Below the pieces are notes generated by a model. That model was given only the letters and a program-made list of their open reading frames with translations. It ran no database searches and had not been told where the DNA came from. Positions 1-9,011 of a DNA stretch of 64,000 nt are shown here, piece by piece. Within the stretch, counting starts at the first letter, position 1, and each line of letters starts with the position of its first letter. The position numbers and the translations under genes are program-made. This DNA is from Burkholderiales bacterium Ga0077543 (GTDB lineage: Bacteria; Pseudomonadota; Gammaproteobacteria; Burkholderiales; Burkholderiaceae_C): NCBI GenBank assembly GCA_001464055.1, contig LNET01000105.1, forward strand, positions 24,780-88,779. Reading direction: 5' to 3'.

Positions 1-393
1 GAGGTCGATGCCGAGCAAACGGGCATCCTGCAACTGCGCTGCACCGGGATGCAGCGTTTCCGCCTGCGCGAAGCCCCCGTGCAGCGCGACAACGGGCTGT
101 GGGTTGGCCGTGTCGAGACCCTGGCCGAAGACCCGCTGCGCATGCCCGGCCCGGCCATGCTGCAAACGGTCACGGCCTTGGCCGAAGCCATCCGCAAGTT
201 GCAGGAACACGACCGCGCACCTTTTGCCGAACCTTACCGCCTGGACGACGCAGGCTGGGTGGCCAACCGCTGGTGCGAACTGCTGCCGGTGCCGCTGGCG
301 GCCAAGCAAAAGTTGATGGAACTGGACGACCCGGTGATCAGGCTGTCGCTGGTCGACGGCTTCCTGCGCGACAAGAAGGTCGTGGTCGGCTGA
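1..393 (+). CDS. LON substrate-binding domain protein, 3' part
   Basis: The frame is open from the first base of the window to a TGA at 391-393, so the start lies to the left. The visible 130 residues resemble the second half of stand-alone LON substrate-binding domain proteins (COG2802), which share the N-terminal domain of Lon protease but lack ATPase and protease parts. The segment has the expected sheet followed by a helical tail with WCELLPVPLAAKQKLMELDD, a stretch typical of this family. The Met at base 49 is internal. The molecular role of these proteins is unknown. It is convergent with mutY, 54 bp away. Confidence 0.75.
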   Translation, partial: EVDAEQTGILQLRCTGMQRFRLREAPVQRDNGLWVGRVETLAEDPLRMPGPAMLQTVTALAEAIRKLQEHDRAPFAEPYRLDDAGWVANRWCELLPVPLAAKQKLMELDDPVIRLSLVDGFLRDKKVVVG

Positions 394-447
394 TGGCCGA
401 CGGCCCCGGCCAGGGCCGGCAGGATCGAACGAAGGACACGCGGCCTT

Positions 448-1509
448 TCAGGTACAGGCGTCACTCTCGATCAGCTTGCGCACAGGCGCTGGCAGCCCCA
501 GCGCCAGGGCTTTCTCGAAGCGCATCCAGCGCCCTGCCGGCACGCCGGACCCGGGCCTGGACTCGGCCTCGGCAGCGCCTGGTGGAAGCCGCCAGCGCAG
601 CACCTGCAGCTGCCAGTCGACATGGGTCAGCACATGCTTGAAGGGCGGCAGCCATTCGCCCTGGCCAGGCCAACCGGCCAGGGCGGCATCCAGCGCCTGC
701 ACGCTGTCGTATTCGGGCAGGCTCCACAGCCCCGCCCACACCCCTTGGCCCGGCCGCTGCACCAGCCACAGCAGTGGGCCCTGTTCCAGCCACAGCAAGG
801 CGTTGCTGCGCTGGTGGCGGCGCAGCTTGCGCGTCTTCACCGGAAAACGCTCTGGTGCACCTTGTGCCAGCGCGACGCAGTCGGCTGCCAGCGGGCAGCG
901 CGGGCATGAAGGTCGGCGCGTCGCACAGACCGTGGCACCCAGGTCCATCAAACCCTGGGTGTAAACGTCCACCTGCTGCTCGGGCAGCAGGGCTTCGGCG
1001 TGCTGCCACAGCAGGCGCTCCTGCGTCGCCTGGGCCAGGTCGCCGTCGAAACCGAGTGCACGTGTGAGCACGCGCTTGACGTTGCCGTCGAGAATGGCTG
1101 CGCGCTCGCCGAAGCAGAAGGCGGAGATGGCCGCGGCGGTGCTGCGGCCGATGCCGGGCAGTTCGGCCAGCGCCGCACTGCTGTCGGGAAACTGCCCGCC
1201 ATGCTGGGCCACCACCACCTGGGCGCAGCGGTGCAAGTTGCGCGCCCGGCTGTAGTAGCCCAGGCCGCTCCACAGCGCCAGCACATCGCCTTCCGCCGCA
1301 GCGGCCAGGGCGGCGACGTCGGGAAACCGTTCGAGGAAACGTGTGTAGTAGGCCAGCACCGTGGCCACCTGGGTCTGCTGCAGCATCACCTCTGACAGCC
1401 AGACGCGGTAAGGGTCGCGCGTGTTCTGCCAGGGCAGGCCGTGGCGCCCGTGCTGTTGCTGCCAGGCCACCACGCGGGCGGCCAGGCTCCCCGGGGCCGG
1501 GTCGGTCAA
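448..1509 (-). CDS. mutY: A/G-specific adenine DNA glycosylase MutY
   Basis: Removes adenine mispaired with 8-oxoguanine. The 353-residue protein shows the catalytic Glu40 in SEVMLQQTQV, a helix-hairpin-helix LPGIGRSTAAAI, the catalytic Asp141 in ILDGNVKRVL, and the 4Fe-4S motif C-x6-C-x2-C-x5-C at Cys195/202/205/211. The C-terminal 120 residues form the Nudix-like domain that reads 8-oxoG. The start is taken as TTG at 1509, which overlaps the TGA of the upstream GTPase gene (TTGA); the frame runs further upstream, but that stretch is antisense-like low-quality sequence inside the GTPase gene. It forms one transcription unit with the GTPase gene and probably mutM, so two enzymes of the oxidised-guanine repair system are near neighbours. 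Confidence 0.93.
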   Translation of the reverse strand: MTDPAPGSLAARVVAWQQQHGRHGLPWQNTRDPYRVWLSEVMLQQTQVATVLAYYTRFLERFPDVAALAAAAEGDVLALWSGLGYYSRARNLHRCAQVVVAQHGGQFPDSSAALAELPGIGRSTAAAISAFCFGERAAILDGNVKRVLTRALGFDGDLAQATQERLLWQHAEALLPEQQVDVYTQGLMDLGATVCATRRPSCPRCPLAADCVALAQGAPERFPVKTRKLRRHQRSNALLWLEQGPLLWLVQRPGQGVWAGLWSLPEYDSVQALDAALAGWPGQGEWLPPFKHVLTHVDWQLQVLRWRLPPGAAEAESRPGSGVPAGRWMRFEKALALGLPAPVRKLIESDACT

Positions 1510-3476
1510 GCCGCGTCCCGGCGGGCGGCTGCCAGGGCTGGAGCGGCTTTGGCAGGCGTCAGTGCGTTGGCAGCGGTCAAGGCCCGTTCGGCCAGGGCTT
1601 CGAGCTTCAAATGGCCCACGTTGATCTGCTCGTCGGCACGCTGCAGGTCGGTGATGCGCTGCTCCAGGTCGCCAGAGGCGGCCTGCACGCGGTCCAGCGC
1701 CTCGCGCCGGCGGGTGAAACCGTGCCGTCGCTCGCGCAACTGTGCGTCGACCTGGGCGCTGGCGCCCTTGCTCCACAGCTCAATCTCGCTGGCAGCATTC
1801 TCGAACACGACCCGCAGTTTCGACAGCAGCAGCCGGCGGAACTGGTCGGCGAAGCCCGGCGAAGCCATGCGCCAGGCCTGGCCCAGGCCGAAGTAGCGGC
1901 CGTAGCTGGTCTCGATCAGGGCCAGGTCCTGGCGGAAGTTGGTCAAGGCCGGCGGCGCGCCCAGCGCAAAAGCAAACCCGTATTCGCTGTTCATCTGGCG
2001 GAAGCTGCCGTCCAGCATCTGGCGCATTTCTGCGGCCTGCTGGTCGGCCTGGTCCAGCGCGGCACGCAGGCGACTGAACAGCGATTCGAACGCCGCCTTG
2101 GCGCCCAATCCAAGGAACTTGGCGCCAGCTGCCGACTGCATGGCGGCCACCTCGACTCCCAGGGCCTCGCTGGACAGCTTGGCCGTGGCCGTGCGCAACA
2201 TGCGGGTCTGCACCGTGCGCAGCGCGCTCAGGTGGGCGGTGCAGCGTTCGAAGTCGGCCATCTCGATGTCGATGCGCTGCGCCAGCATGCGCAGCTTGCC
2301 GCCGCTCTTGCCGCGCAGGCCCCGCAGTTCCAGCAGCTGTTCTGCATGCTGACGGCGGCGGTCGGTCAGGCGCCGGCCTGCGCTTTGCCGCAGCTGCTGC
2401 ACCACGCCCAGGGCGGACTGCAGCAGCAATTCTGTCTGGCGGGGCAGCAGCTGGCCGGCCAGCGCCTGCTCCAGCGGGCCCAGCCGGCTGGCAGCCAGGG
2501 CCGCGGCGTCGCCTTCCACGCGGGCAGCCAGCGCGTCGCGCGCCGAGACGGCGAACACCCGTTGCGCCGGCACGCCCAGGGTGCGGGCGGTTTGATCACA
2601 CTGACGCTGAACCTGGGCCTGCACCTCGGCCGCGGTGGCCAGCGGGTCGGCCAGGGTGTCGATCTTGTTGAGCACCACGAAGCGTTCGAGCGAAGCTTCG
2701 CTCAGGTGTTCCTTCCAGATGGCAAGGTCGGACCGCGTCACCCCGGCGTCGGCCGCGAGCACGAAGACGATGGCGTGCGCGGTCGGCAGCAGGCCCAGGG
2801 TGAGCTCGGGTTCGGCACCGATCGCGTTCAATCCCGGCGTGTCCACCACCACCAGACCGCGCGCCAACAGCGGGTGCGGGTAGTTGATGAGCGCATGGCG
2901 CCAGGCCGGCACCTCGACGCGGCCGTCTTCGCGCTGCGGCGGGTTGTCTTCGGGCTGGGTGTCGCTCCACAACCCCAGTGTGCGCGCGTGGTCGACGCCC
3001 ACCCACTGGGTGCGCGTGACAGCGCTGAGCGAGCGCGCCAGCGCGCCCGGGTCCTTCGGGTCCAGCGGCAGGTGGTGCCAGGCCGCTTCGCGCACGCGCA
3101 ATTCGCCCAGAGAAAAACCCTGGGAACGGGTTTCGATGGGCAGCAGCGACAGCCGCGGCGGCACGCCAGTGTCGAAGCGCAGTTCCACCGGGCACATGGT
3201 GGTTCGCCCGGGCGTGGCCGGCAGCACGCGGCGACCGGTGTCGGCGAAGAACAGCGCGTTGATGAGTTCGGACTTGCCGCGCGAAAACTCGGCGACGAAA
3301 GCCAGCACCAGCTTGTCGGAAGCCAGGCGTTCTCGCAGCGCGCCCAAGATGGTGGCGTCGGGGCCGTCGAGCAGTTCCTGTTCGGCCAGAGCCCGGCTGA
3401 ACTGGGCGAGGCTGGCGTCGAGGTTCGAGCGCCAGGCGCTCAGATCGTCCAGGCGCTGGGCAATGGGCTGTGGCAC
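1506..3476 (-). CDS. Dynamin-like large GTPase
   Basis: About 656 residues with the G motifs of bacterial dynamin-like proteins: P-loop AEFSRGKSEL near residues 62-71 (Ala replaces the usual first Gly), a threonine switch region PGRTTMCPVEL, G3 DTPGLNAIG and G4 NKID. The C-terminal half is helical and rich in Arg, Gln and Leu, as expected for the stalk. Such proteins are thought to act on membranes or nucleoids; the substrate here is unknown. The start is uncertain: GTG at 3476 is the first in-frame start-type codon after the mutM stop, and I see no good Shine-Dalgarno sequence. The gene lies between mutM and mutY and overlaps mutY by 4 bp. Confidence 0.8.
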   Translation of the reverse strand: MPQPIAQRLDDLSAWRSNLDASLAQFSRALAEQELLDGPDATILGALRERLASDKLVLAFVAEFSRGKSELINALFFADTGRRVLPATPGRTTMCPVELRFDTGVPPRLSLLPIETRSQGFSLGELRVREAAWHHLPLDPKDPGALARSLSAVTRTQWVGVDHARTLGLWSDTQPEDNPPQREDGRVEVPAWRHALINYPHPLLARGLVVVDTPGLNAIGAEPELTLGLLPTAHAIVFVLAADAGVTRSDLAIWKEHLSEASLERFVVLNKIDTLADPLATAAEVQAQVQRQCDQTARTLGVPAQRVFAVSARDALAARVEGDAAALAASRLGPLEQALAGQLLPRQTELLLQSALGVVQQLRQSAGRRLTDRRRQHAEQLLELRGLRGKSGGKLRMLAQRIDIEMADFERCTAHLSALRTVQTRMLRTATAKLSSEALGVEVAAMQSAAGAKFLGLGAKAAFESLFSRLRAALDQADQQAAEMRQMLDGSFRQMNSEYGFAFALGAPPALTNFRQDLALIETSYGRYFGLGQAWRMASPGFADQFRRLLLSKLRVVFENAASEIELWSKGASAQVDAQLRERRHGFTRRREALDRVQAASGDLEQRITDLQRADEQINVGHLKLEALAERALTAANALTPAKAAPALAAARRDAA

Positions 3477-3540
3477 GGTGGTGTCGGCAATGTTGATGAC
3501 GGCTGCGTTCCATCCTAGCCCAGCAAGACCCTGCTTGGCG

Positions 3541-4395
3541 CTAGCGTTTTTGACAATGCGAGCAGAAGTACGTGGCGCGCTGGGCTTGCACACGCCTTTT
3601 GACGGGGACACCACACTTCGGGCAGGGCAAACCCGCGCGTCCGTAGACGGCGGCCTGCGCCTGATAGCTGCCGGCCATGCCGTGAGCGTCGGAAAAGTCA
3701 CGAAGCGTGCTACCACCCAGTTCCAGCGCCCGCCCCAGCGTGGCCCGCAGCGCTGCCAGCAGTCGTTCGGCGCGCGGCCGGCTGATTCGGTTGCTGTGCA
3801 GCAGCGGATGAATGCCGGCCTGGAACAGCGCTTCACAGGCGTAGATGTTGCCCGCGCCGACCACCGCGCCACCGGCCAGCAGCACCGTCTTGACGGGCGC
3901 AGTGTGACGCTGCAGGGCGGCGTGAAAACGAGCCGGGGTCAGCTCGGGGTCGAAGGGCTCCGGACCCAGGCGCGCCAGCAGGGTCGCGGCTGGTGCGGCA
4001 TCGAGCGCGGCCGACCAGACCACCGCCCCGAAGCGGCGTGGGTCGTTCAGACGAAGCGTGCCCTGACTGGTGACCAGGTCGAAGTGGTCGTGCGGGCCGG
4101 GCTCGCCCGCTTGCTGAAGAAGTGCCAAAGAGCCCGACATGCCCAGGTGCATCAGCAAGCCACCGCCGGCCTGGCGCCCCGAAGCCCCGTCCGTGGCCAG
4201 GACGGGCAGCAGCGGCAGCCACAGGTATTTGCCGCGCCGCGAAACCGGGCCGACGCTGTGGCCCGGAAGTTCTTCCGGCGCGCAACCCAGGGGCCAGCGC
4301 AAGGGTTTGCCCAGACGGGCAGCGAGGACGAGGGCTCCCCGCAGGGGCAGGTCGATGCCACGGCGCGTGACCTCGACCTCGGGCAATTCAGGCAT
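3541..4395 (-). CDS. mutM: Formamidopyrimidine-DNA glycosylase MutM (Fpg)
   Basis: Excises 8-oxoguanine and formamidopyrimidines and nicks the abasic site. The 284-residue protein starts with the invariant MPELPEVE (Pro2 is the Schiff-base nucleophile and Glu3 the acid). It ends with a C-x2-C-x16-C-x2-C zinc finger (CPKC ... CSHC) that grips DNA. The segment GNIYACEALFQAGIHP is the family signature before the helix-two-turn-helix. It is divergent from the TPR gene at 4440, with only 44 bp between the two start codons, which must hold both promoters. Confidence 0.96.
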   Translation of the reverse strand: MPELPEVEVTRRGIDLPLRGALVLAARLGKPLRWPLGCAPEELPGHSVGPVSRRGKYLWLPLLPVLATDGASGRQAGGGLLMHLGMSGSLALLQQAGEPGPHDHFDLVTSQGTLRLNDPRRFGAVVWSAALDAAPAATLLARLGPEPFDPELTPARFHAALQRHTAPVKTVLLAGGAVVGAGNIYACEALFQAGIHPLLHSNRISRPRAERLLAALRATLGRALELGGSTLRDFSDAHGMAGSYQAQAAVYGRAGLPCPKCGVPVKRRVQAQRATYFCSHCQKR

Positions 4396-4439
4396 CAGCC
4401 CATTATGTGAGAATGAAAATCAACTGTTCAGGAGTTCCG

Positions 4440-6305
4440 ATGTCCGCTTCACTGCGCAAGCAGCTCGCCCTGGCCACCGCGCTGGCGGCAGCGACCTGGG
4501 CGGTGTTGCCTGCAGCCCTGGCGCAAACGCCCGCCCCGTCTGAAGCGGCCAGCGCAGCCTCGGCCCAGCCACCCTCCAAGACCATCTCGGCACTGGACGC
4601 CCCGCTGTTCTACCAGCTGCTGATCGGTGAAATGGAACTGCGCGGGGGCCAGGCCGGCACCGCCTACGAAATCATCCTCGACGCTGCGCGGCGGACACGC
4701 GAAGCCGCATTGTTCAGGCGCGCCGTGGACATCGCGCTGCAAGGCCGGGCACTCGACCAGGCGCTCGCGGCCACGAGGTCGTGGCGCTCGGCATTGCCCG
4801 AATCGCAGGACGCTTTGCGACTGCAGGTGCAAATCCTCGTCGTGATGGGCCGGCTGGCCGACCTGAACGAGCCCGTGGCGCGGCTGCTGCAGCTGACACC
4901 CGCGACCGAGCGCCCTGCCGTCATTGCTTCACTGCCGCGGTTTCTGGAACGCAGCAGCGACGCACGAGCGGTGGCCTCCTTGCTCACCGATGTGTTGAAG
5001 CCCTATGCCGAGGCGCCCGCCACGCGCGCGGCGGCGCGCATGGCCATCGCCCGTGCCTGGTTCAACGCGAAGGATCCCGATGTCGCCCTGGCGCTGGCGC
5101 GTGACGTGCAAAAGCTCGATGCCGATGCGCCCGGACCGGCGCTGCTGGCGCTGGAACTGATGGCCGAACGCCCCGCAGCCGAAGACATCGTCAAGGAGCA
5201 CCTGGCGCGACCCGCTGCCATGACGCCACTGCGCCTGGCCTATGTGCGGGTGCTGACAGGCAGCCAGCGCTATGCCGAAGCGGCGCGCGAACTCGAGATC
5301 GCCACCCGGCAGCAGCCCGAAGAACCCGGGCCCTTCCTGACCCTGGGTGTGCTGAACATCGAGCTGCGGCAGCCGGCACAGGCCGAAGCCGCCCTGCTGC
5401 GCTACGTGGAACTGGCTCAGGCCGCGGCGGTTGCCGCCCCGGGCACCGCGCCCGCCGGACCCGGTGCCACGGGCACCGCCGATCCGTCTGCGCTTGCTGC
5501 CGAAGATGAGGGCGCTGAGGGTACCAGCCGCACCGAGCGCGGCCTGTTCCAGGCCTGGCTGAGTCTGGCGCAGCTGGCCGAGCAGCGCGGCGACTTCAAG
5601 GCGGCCGAGGCCTGGCTGGCGAAGGTGGACGACCCCGATCGCGCGCTCGACGTGCAGGGCCGCCGCGCCACCATGCTGGCGCGCCAGGGCCAGGTGGCGC
5701 AGGCCCGCGAAATGATCCGTCGGGTCCCCGAGCGGAGTACCGAGGACGCGCGCAGCAAGCTCATGGCCGAAGCCGGGGTACTGCGCGAAGTGAAGCGCTG
5801 GGCAGAAGCGCTCGAGGTGCTGGCCACGGCCAACCAGCGCTTTCCGGACGACCCCGACCTGCTTTACGAGCAGGCGATGATGGCCGAGAAGACCGACCGG
5901 ATGGCCGAAATGGAGACGCTGCTACGCCGCGTGATTGCCATCCGCCCGGAAAATGCGCATGCCTACAACGCCTTGGGTTATTCCCTGGCCGACCGAGGCC
6001 TGCGCCTGACGGAAGCCCGCGAACTCATCAAGCGGGCGCTGGAACTGGCACCCGGCGACCCCTTCATCACCGACAGCCTGGGTTGGGTCGAATTCAAGCT
6101 GGGCCGCAATGAAGAGGCGCTGAAGCTGCTCAGGCAAGCCTACAGCGCGCGCCCCGACCCGGAGATCGGCGCCCACCTCGGTGAGGTCCTGTGGTCGATG
6201 GGTCGCAAGGACGAGGCCCGCCAGGTCTGGCGCGACGCGAGGGCGCGCGACGGTGCCAACGAAGTGCTGCGCGAAACCCTGGCCCGGCTGCGTGCCGAGC
6301 CGTGA
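4440..6305 (+). CDS. TPR-repeat protein, exported
   Basis: A 621-residue protein with a cleavable signal peptide (LALATALAAATWAVLPAALAQ), followed by tetratricopeptide-type helical repeats. The clearest repeats are C-terminal, e.g. AYNALGYSLADRGLRLTEA and DSLGWVEFKLGRNEEALKLL. A low-complexity Ala/Gly/Pro linker is found near residues 325-355. ATG at 4440 is chosen because AGGAG lies 6-7 bases upstream; the in-frame ATG at 4407 has no such site and would spoil the signal peptide. TPR proteins of this length directly upstream of lolB are common in Burkholderiales. A scaffold or assembly role in the envelope is an inference from that position. It overlaps lolB as TGATG. Confidence 0.85.
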   Translation: MSASLRKQLALATALAAATWAVLPAALAQTPAPSEAASAASAQPPSKTISALDAPLFYQLLIGEMELRGGQAGTAYEIILDAARRTREAALFRRAVDIALQGRALDQALAATRSWRSALPESQDALRLQVQILVVMGRLADLNEPVARLLQLTPATERPAVIASLPRFLERSSDARAVASLLTDVLKPYAEAPATRAAARMAIARAWFNAKDPDVALALARDVQKLDADAPGPALLALELMAERPAAEDIVKEHLARPAAMTPLRLAYVRVLTGSQRYAEAARELEIATRQQPEEPGPFLTLGVLNIELRQPAQAEAALLRYVELAQAAAVAAPGTAPAGPGATGTADPSALAAEDEGAEGTSRTERGLFQAWLSLAQLAEQRGDFKAAEAWLAKVDDPDRALDVQGRRATMLARQGQVAQAREMIRRVPERSTEDARSKLMAEAGVLREVKRWAEALEVLATANQRFPDDPDLLYEQAMMAEKTDRMAEMETLLRRVIAIRPENAHAYNALGYSLADRGLRLTEARELIKRALELAPGDPFITDSLGWVEFKLGRNEEALKLLRQAYSARPDPEIGAHLGEVLWSMGRKDEARQVWRDARARDGANEVLRETLARLRAEP

Positions 6306-6841
6306 TGCACCTGGCGATTCGGGCGACGCGCGCGCTGGCCCTGGCCGGCATGGCCGCCGGTTTGACGGCCTGTGCCACGCCGCCCCCCACGCAGGCAGGC
6401 GTGGTCACCAGCGGGCGGCTGCTGCTGCGGGTGGCAGCCGTGGCCGGGCGCGACGCCCAGAACCTCACCGCCGCGTTCGAATTGCAGGGCGACGGCAGCC
6501 AGGGGGAATTGCGGCTCATCTCGCCCCTGGGCACGCAGATGGCTGCCGCGCGCTGGGCGCCGGGCGAGGCAAGCCTGCACACCAGCGAAGGCGAGCAGCG
6601 TTTTGGCACGCTGGAAGAACTGTCGCGCCAGGCCCTGGGCGAAGCGCTGCCACTGGCCGCTCTGCCCTCTTGGCTGGCGGGCCGGCCCTGGCCGCTGGCT
6701 CCGCATCAGCCGCTTTCAGAGGGTTTCGAGCAGGCCGGCTGGCAGGTGTTGCTGGCCCGGCAGTCCGAAGGCCTGATCGAGGCCCGGCGAACCTCCGCAC
6801 CCGAGGTGCTGCTGCGCGTGCGCCTGGACCCTGCGCCCTGA
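6305..6841 (+). CDS. lolB: Outer-membrane lipoprotein receptor LolB
   Basis: LolB takes lipoproteins from periplasmic LolA and inserts them in the outer membrane, and is itself a lipoprotein. The 178-residue product has a signal peptide with lipobox LTAC (lipidated Cys23). Its mature part is rich in beta strands: SGRLLLRVAA near the start, then GELRLISPLGTQMA and the LPSWLAGRPWPL segment typical of LolB. The ATG at 6305 overlaps the stop of the TPR gene. ispE follows 28 bp later, the usual lolB-ispE-tRNA-prs order of betaproteobacteria, which supports the call despite weak sequence conservation in this family. Confidence 0.85.
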   Translation: MHLAIRATRALALAGMAAGLTACATPPPTQAGVVTSGRLLLRVAAVAGRDAQNLTAAFELQGDGSQGELRLISPLGTQMAAARWAPGEASLHTSEGEQRFGTLEELSRQALGEALPLAALPSWLAGRPWPLAPHQPLSEGFEQAGWQVLLARQSEGLIEARRTSAPEVLLRVRLDPAP

Positions 6842-6869
6842 TTGACCCAAGGCCAGACGAAAAGCACGC

Positions 6870-7787
6870 ATGGCACTGAAGGCGCTGTACGACCTGCCGG
6901 CTCCGGCCAAGCTGAACCTTTTCCTGCATGTCGTGGGTCGGCGGCCCGATGGCTATCACCTGCTGCAGTCGCCCTTTGTGCTGATCGACTGGGCAGACAC
7001 ACTGCACTTCGAAAGGCGCGACGACGGTCAATTGCGTCGGCATGACCTGGGCCCTGCACTGCCCGCTGCCGACCTGTGCCTGCAAGCCGCCCGTGCCCTG
7101 CAGGCTGCCAGTGGCGCCGCAGCGGGCGCCGACATCCACATCGACAAGCAGCTTCCCTGGGGTGCCGGTCTGGGCGGGGGCAGCTCCGACGCGGCCACCA
7201 CCCTGCTGGCCCTGAACCGGTTATGGGGCCTGAACTGGTCCAGGACCAGACTGGCCGAGTTGGCCTTGCCGCTGGGCGCAGACGTGCCCTTCTTCGTGGG
7301 CGGCGACAACGCGTTCGTCGAAGGCATCGGAGAAAGGCTGACGCCCGTGAACCTGCCGCCGGCCGGCTACTTCGTCATCAAGCCCGCGGCTTCGTTGCCA
7401 ACGCCCGACATCTTCCGCCATGCGAAGCTCGTCCGCGACACCGAACCGGTTATACTCGTGGGCGCTCTTGATGACGCTTCAACGCAGGTCGGGCATATCG
7501 GGGGCAGAAGTTGGATGCCGGGGCATGGCGAATTCGGTCGAAATGACCTTCAAGGCCCCGCCGAAGACCAATGCCCGGAGGTGGCGCAAGCTGCCCGATG
7601 GCTCGAAACCCGATTCGGCAACAGCCGCATGACAGGTTCCGGCAGCGCAGTGTTTTCCAGAGTCGACGAGATCGGCCTGTCCCAGGCGACATCTCTGGCG
7701 GCTTTCCTCCAGGATCTGCCGCCGGGTTGGGTGGGGCGGTCTTGTCGCAGCCTGGCACAGCACCCCTTGAAGGGCTGGGCCGACTGA
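6870..7787 (+). CDS. ispE: 4-diphosphocytidyl-2-C-methyl-D-erythritol kinase IspE
   Basis: Phosphorylates CDP-methylerythritol in the non-mevalonate isoprenoid pathway. The 305-residue GHMP kinase shows PAPAKLNLFLHV (Lys14), the glycine-rich ATP loop GAGLGGGSSDAA (residues 98-109), the catalytic Asp138 in GADVPFF, and the C-terminal MTGSGSAVF motif. Between the RDT of helix 190 and the conserved FGRNDLQ (222-228) there is a longer loop than I expect for the family, roughly 15-20 extra residues rich in Gly. The active-site motifs are intact, so it should be functional. Confidence 0.95.
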   Translation: MALKALYDLPAPAKLNLFLHVVGRRPDGYHLLQSPFVLIDWADTLHFERRDDGQLRRHDLGPALPAADLCLQAARALQAASGAAAGADIHIDKQLPWGAGLGGGSSDAATTLLALNRLWGLNWSRTRLAELALPLGADVPFFVGGDNAFVEGIGERLTPVNLPPAGYFVIKPAASLPTPDIFRHAKLVRDTEPVILVGALDDASTQVGHIGGRSWMPGHGEFGRNDLQGPAEDQCPEVAQAARWLETRFGNSRMTGSGSAVFSRVDEIGLSQATSLAAFLQDLPPGWVGRSCRSLAQHPLKGWAD

Positions 7788-7794
7788 GAACAAT
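7767..7794 (+). promoter_or_regulatory. Candidate promoter for tRNA-Gln / prs
   Basis: A TTGAAG box at 7767-7772 and AACAAT at 7789-7794 are spaced by 16 bp, at the very end of ispE. Each hexamer matches the sigma-70 consensus at 4 of 6 positions. Transcription would begin near 7801, about 30 bp before the tRNA. The match is modest, and read-through from ispE is equally possible. Confidence 0.3.
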
Positions 7795-7829
7795 GTTCAA
7801 GGGTGGCGGTGACGAACCGCCTCCTGTGT

Positions 7830-7906
7830 AGGGGAGTCGCCAAGTTGGTAAAGGCATCGGATTTTGATTCCGACATGCGAGGGTTCGAGTCCTTCCTCCC
7901 CTGCCA
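7830..7906 (+). tRNA. tRNA-Gln (anticodon TTG)
   Basis: A full cloverleaf can be folded by eye. The acceptor stem AGGGGAG pairs with CTCCCCT, the anticodon stem TCGGA pairs with TCCGA around the loop TTTTGAT with anticodon TTG at 7864-7866, and the T arm contains GGTTCGAGTCC. The discriminator is G and the encoded CCA is at 7904-7906. Its place between ispE and prs is the usual one in betaproteobacteria. Confidence 0.97.
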
Positions 7907-7975
7907 AAACTTCTGCTGACCGCCGTGCTTGTTCCACCGCACGGTTCTCGTTCAGCAATCCACGGAGAAATCAAA

Positions 7976-8938
7976 GTGCTGTTCAACACCGTGCTGTTCA
8001 CCGGCAACGCCAACCCGGTGCTGGCGCAGGAGATTGCCAGCCACCTGGGCCTTGAACTGGGTCAAGCCGCCGTGGGCCGGTTCTCCGACGGCGAGACCAC
8101 CGTAGAGATCCAGCAAAACGTCCGCGCCCGCGACGTCTTCGTGGTGCAACCCACTTGCGCGCCCACGAACGAACACCTGATGGAACTGTGCATCATGGTC
8201 GACGCCCTCAAGCGCGCCAGTGCACGCCGCATCACCGCGGTGATCCCCTATTTCGGTTACGCCCGCATGGACCGCCGGCCGCGCAGCATGCGCGTGCCCA
8301 TCAGTGCCAAGGTGGTGGCCAACATGCTGGAAACGGTGGGCGTGGAACGCCTGCTGACGATGGACCTGCATGCCGACCAGATCCAGGGCTTCTTCGACAT
8401 TCCAGTCGACAACATCTATGCCAGCCCGGTGCTGCTGGCCGACCTGAAGGGCAAGGCCTATCCCGACCTGGTCGTGATCTCGCCTGACGTCGGCGGCGTG
8501 GTGCGTGCACGCGCCATGGCCAAGCAACTGGGCTGCGACCTGGCCATCATCGACAAGCGCCGCCCTGCGGCCGGCATTGCCGAGGTGATGCACGTCATCG
8601 GTGAAATCGAAGGTCGCAACTGCGTGATCATGGACGACATGATCGACACCGCCGGCACGCTGGTAAAGGCCGCCGAGGTCTTGAAGACGCGCGGTGCCCG
8701 CAGCGTCTATGCCTACTGCACGCACCCGGTCTTCTCGGGTCCGGCACTCGAACGCATCGCCAGTTCGCAGATCGACGAAGTCGTCATCAGCAACACCATT
8801 CCGCTGGTGCCCGCCGCCCGGGCCTGCCCGAAGATCCGGCAGCTGAGCGTGGCTTTCCTGTTCGCCGAAACCATCCGCCGCATCAGCGACGGCGAGTCGG
8901 TGACCTCCTTGTTCGCAGAACAGAACAACAACTTTTGA
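7976..8938 (+). CDS. prs: Ribose-phosphate pyrophosphokinase (PRPP synthetase)
   Basis: Makes PRPP from ribose 5-phosphate and ATP, feeding purine, pyrimidine, NAD and histidine synthesis (the his genes lie in this window). The 320-residue protein has the family signature in DLHADQIQGFFDIPVDN, the pyrophosphate loop SPDVGGVVRAR and the PRPP-binding loop MDDMIDTAGT. GTG at 7976 is chosen as start because GGAGA lies 7 bases upstream and the protein then begins just before the conserved FTGNANP. A hairpin with a T-run follows before rplY. Confidence 0.96.
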   Translation: MLFNTVLFTGNANPVLAQEIASHLGLELGQAAVGRFSDGETTVEIQQNVRARDVFVVQPTCAPTNEHLMELCIMVDALKRASARRITAVIPYFGYARMDRRPRSMRVPISAKVVANMLETVGVERLLTMDLHADQIQGFFDIPVDNIYASPVLLADLKGKAYPDLVVISPDVGGVVRARAMAKQLGCDLAIIDKRRPAAGIAEVMHVIGEIEGRNCVIMDDMIDTAGTLVKAAEVLKTRGARSVYAYCTHPVFSGPALERIASSQIDEVVISNTIPLVPAARACPKIRQLSVAFLFAETIRRISDGESVTSLFAEQNNNF

Positions 8939-8973
8939 CACCGTTGGTGTCGTGGGGCGAAAGCCCTGAACCC

Positions 8974-8995
8974 AAGCCCTGGTCGCGGGGCTTTT
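8974..8995 (+). terminator. Rho-independent terminator or attenuator after prs
   Basis: AAGCCC at 8974-8979 pairs with GGGCTT at 8988-8993 over an 8-base loop, and the 3' arm runs into TTTT. It lies 36 bp after the prs stop and just before the rplY Shine-Dalgarno, so it may only reduce read-through into rplY. Confidence 0.55.
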
Positions 8996-9011
8996 CTCAA
9001 CTGGAGCTGAA

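Noticed and set aside
1510..1776. N-terminal extension of MutY by 89 codons
   Set aside because: The extension lies inside the GTPase gene in another frame, is rich in Arg, Gly and Pro with no homology, and the TTG at 1509 gives a standard MutY start.
1341..3518. A 725-codon open frame on the plus strand opposite the dynamin-like GTPase gene
   Set aside because: It is a GC-rich antisense shadow: no ribosome site or recognisable domain, and the minus strand carries a clear GTPase with all G motifs. The same holds for the long antisense frames opposite purH, prk, the WS/DGAT and gspF.
7830..7906. tRNA-Gln as an integration site of a mobile element
   Set aside because: No second copy of the tRNA 3' end and no integrase were seen in the window; the neighbouring genes are in their usual order.
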